Below, piece by piece: positions 12,686-12,840 of a stretch of DNA of 12,840 bases. The stretch's first letter is position 1, and each line of letters starts with the position of its first letter. Both the position numbers and the translations under genes were made by a program. The stretch is from Oscillibacter sp. (GTDB taxonomy: Bacteria; Bacillota; Clostridia; Oscillospirales; Oscillospiraceae), in the NCBI GenBank assembly GCA_009773995.1, contig VSMY01000080.1, positions 1 to 12,840 on the forward strand, read 5' to 3'. The notes beneath the pieces were generated by a model. That model ran no database searches. It saw nothing but the letters and a program-made list of their open reading frames with translations, and was not told the DNA's origin.

Positions 12686-12714
12686 TTGACAATTGGGGGA
12701 CCTGCCGCTATGAT
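12686..12714 (+). promoter_or_regulatory. Strong plus-strand promoter pointing out of the window
   Basis: Perfect TTGACA (12686-12691), 17-nt spacer, TATGAT (12709-12714). It is divergent from the marR operon. The start is near 12721. The stretch between the two promoters (12593-12685) is A/T-rich, has TTTGTA/TGTAAA-like motifs and no gene. Confidence 0.8.
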
Positions 12715-12720
12715 AAACCC

Positions 12721-12840
12721 AACAAGCGGAAACCGCTTGCTGACCCCACCATTTTCCCTCTCCTTTCTCTATACCATACAGGAAAGCGGGCCGCCCCGGC
12801 GGGGCGCCCCCGGTGCGGTGGTGCCGGCCCAGCGCATGGG
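12721..12840 (+). other. Structured 5' leader or RNA start, continues beyond window
   Basis: The predicted transcript begins with a tight hairpin (CAAGCGG at 12723-12729, AAA loop, CCGCTTG at 12733-12739), which may stabilise the 5' end. A pyrimidine-rich single-stranded stretch follows (about 12743-12772), then a very GC-rich region that can fold either as CGCCCC/GGGGCG (12792-12797 with 12801-12806) or be closed by GGGCCG/CGGCCC (12788-12793 with 12825-12830). No ribosome site is seen, and the ATG at 12836 is not supported as a start. It may be a long mRNA leader or a non-coding RNA; I cannot match it to a known riboswitch. Confidence 0.45.

Noticed and set aside
1..12840. tRNA, rRNA, CRISPR arrays, insertion sequences or phage genes
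   Set aside because: No tRNA-like cloverleaf, spaced repeat array, transposase or integrase motif was seen on either strand; a systematic search was not possible.

Overview
The window is GC-rich, densely packed bacterial DNA. It carries the master sporulation regulator Spo0A, a SpoIIQ-like LytM protein with a sigma-F-type promoter, and a CwlJ-type spore cortex hydrolase. Together with strong AGGAGG-type ribosome sites and TTGACA/TATAAT-type promoters, this points to an endospore-forming Firmicute of class Clostridia. The high GC suggests a gut Oscillospirales/Oscillospiraceae-like lineage; that placement is inferred from overall character, not from a database match.

Layout, left to right. 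Nearly all genes are on the minus strand. (1) 1-579: a CwlJ-like hydrolase followed 12 nt later by a gene truncated at the window edge that may be a GerQ-type coat protein. (2) 653-2058: a two-gene unit, a TSCPD-domain protein and a GT4 glycosyltransferase, closed by a strong terminator. (3) 2172-5120: a NUDIX hydrolase, an N6-adenine methyltransferase and the 16S rRNA methyltransferase RsmI, tightly coupled, followed by the SpoIIQ-like gene with its own forespore-type promoter and terminator. (4) 5444-6211: spo0A, the only clear large plus-strand gene, with an exact 0A box upstream. (5) 6255-7987: a PadR regulator translationally coupled to a DUF2812 membrane protein, with two operator palindromes, one filling the promoter spacer. 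(6) 8060-8450: a gap without a large gene, holding two facing promoters whose predicted transcripts both start in the arms of a 28-bp inverted repeat around a 28-residue hydrophobic peptide gene, plus a minus-strand terminator. (7) 8452-12495: a MarR regulator and the two halves of a heterodimeric ABC exporter, all overlapping, behind a promoter carrying three TTAG-N-CTAA operator sites. (8) 12593-12840: a divergent strong plus-strand promoter with a structured leader that runs out of the window.

How the genes work together. The MarR-ABC-ABC and PadR-DUF2812 units look like self-regulated, stress- or drug-responsive operons. The sporulation genes (spo0A, spoIIQ-like, cwlJ-like) act at the beginning, engulfment and germination stages respectively, but sit in separate transcription units.

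The most interesting segment is 8087-8427. Its architecture resembles a compact type I toxin-antitoxin locus: a small membrane peptide, an overlapping antisense RNA, and an mRNA whose 5' end can pair with its own distal 3' region. I do not recognise it as a described family.
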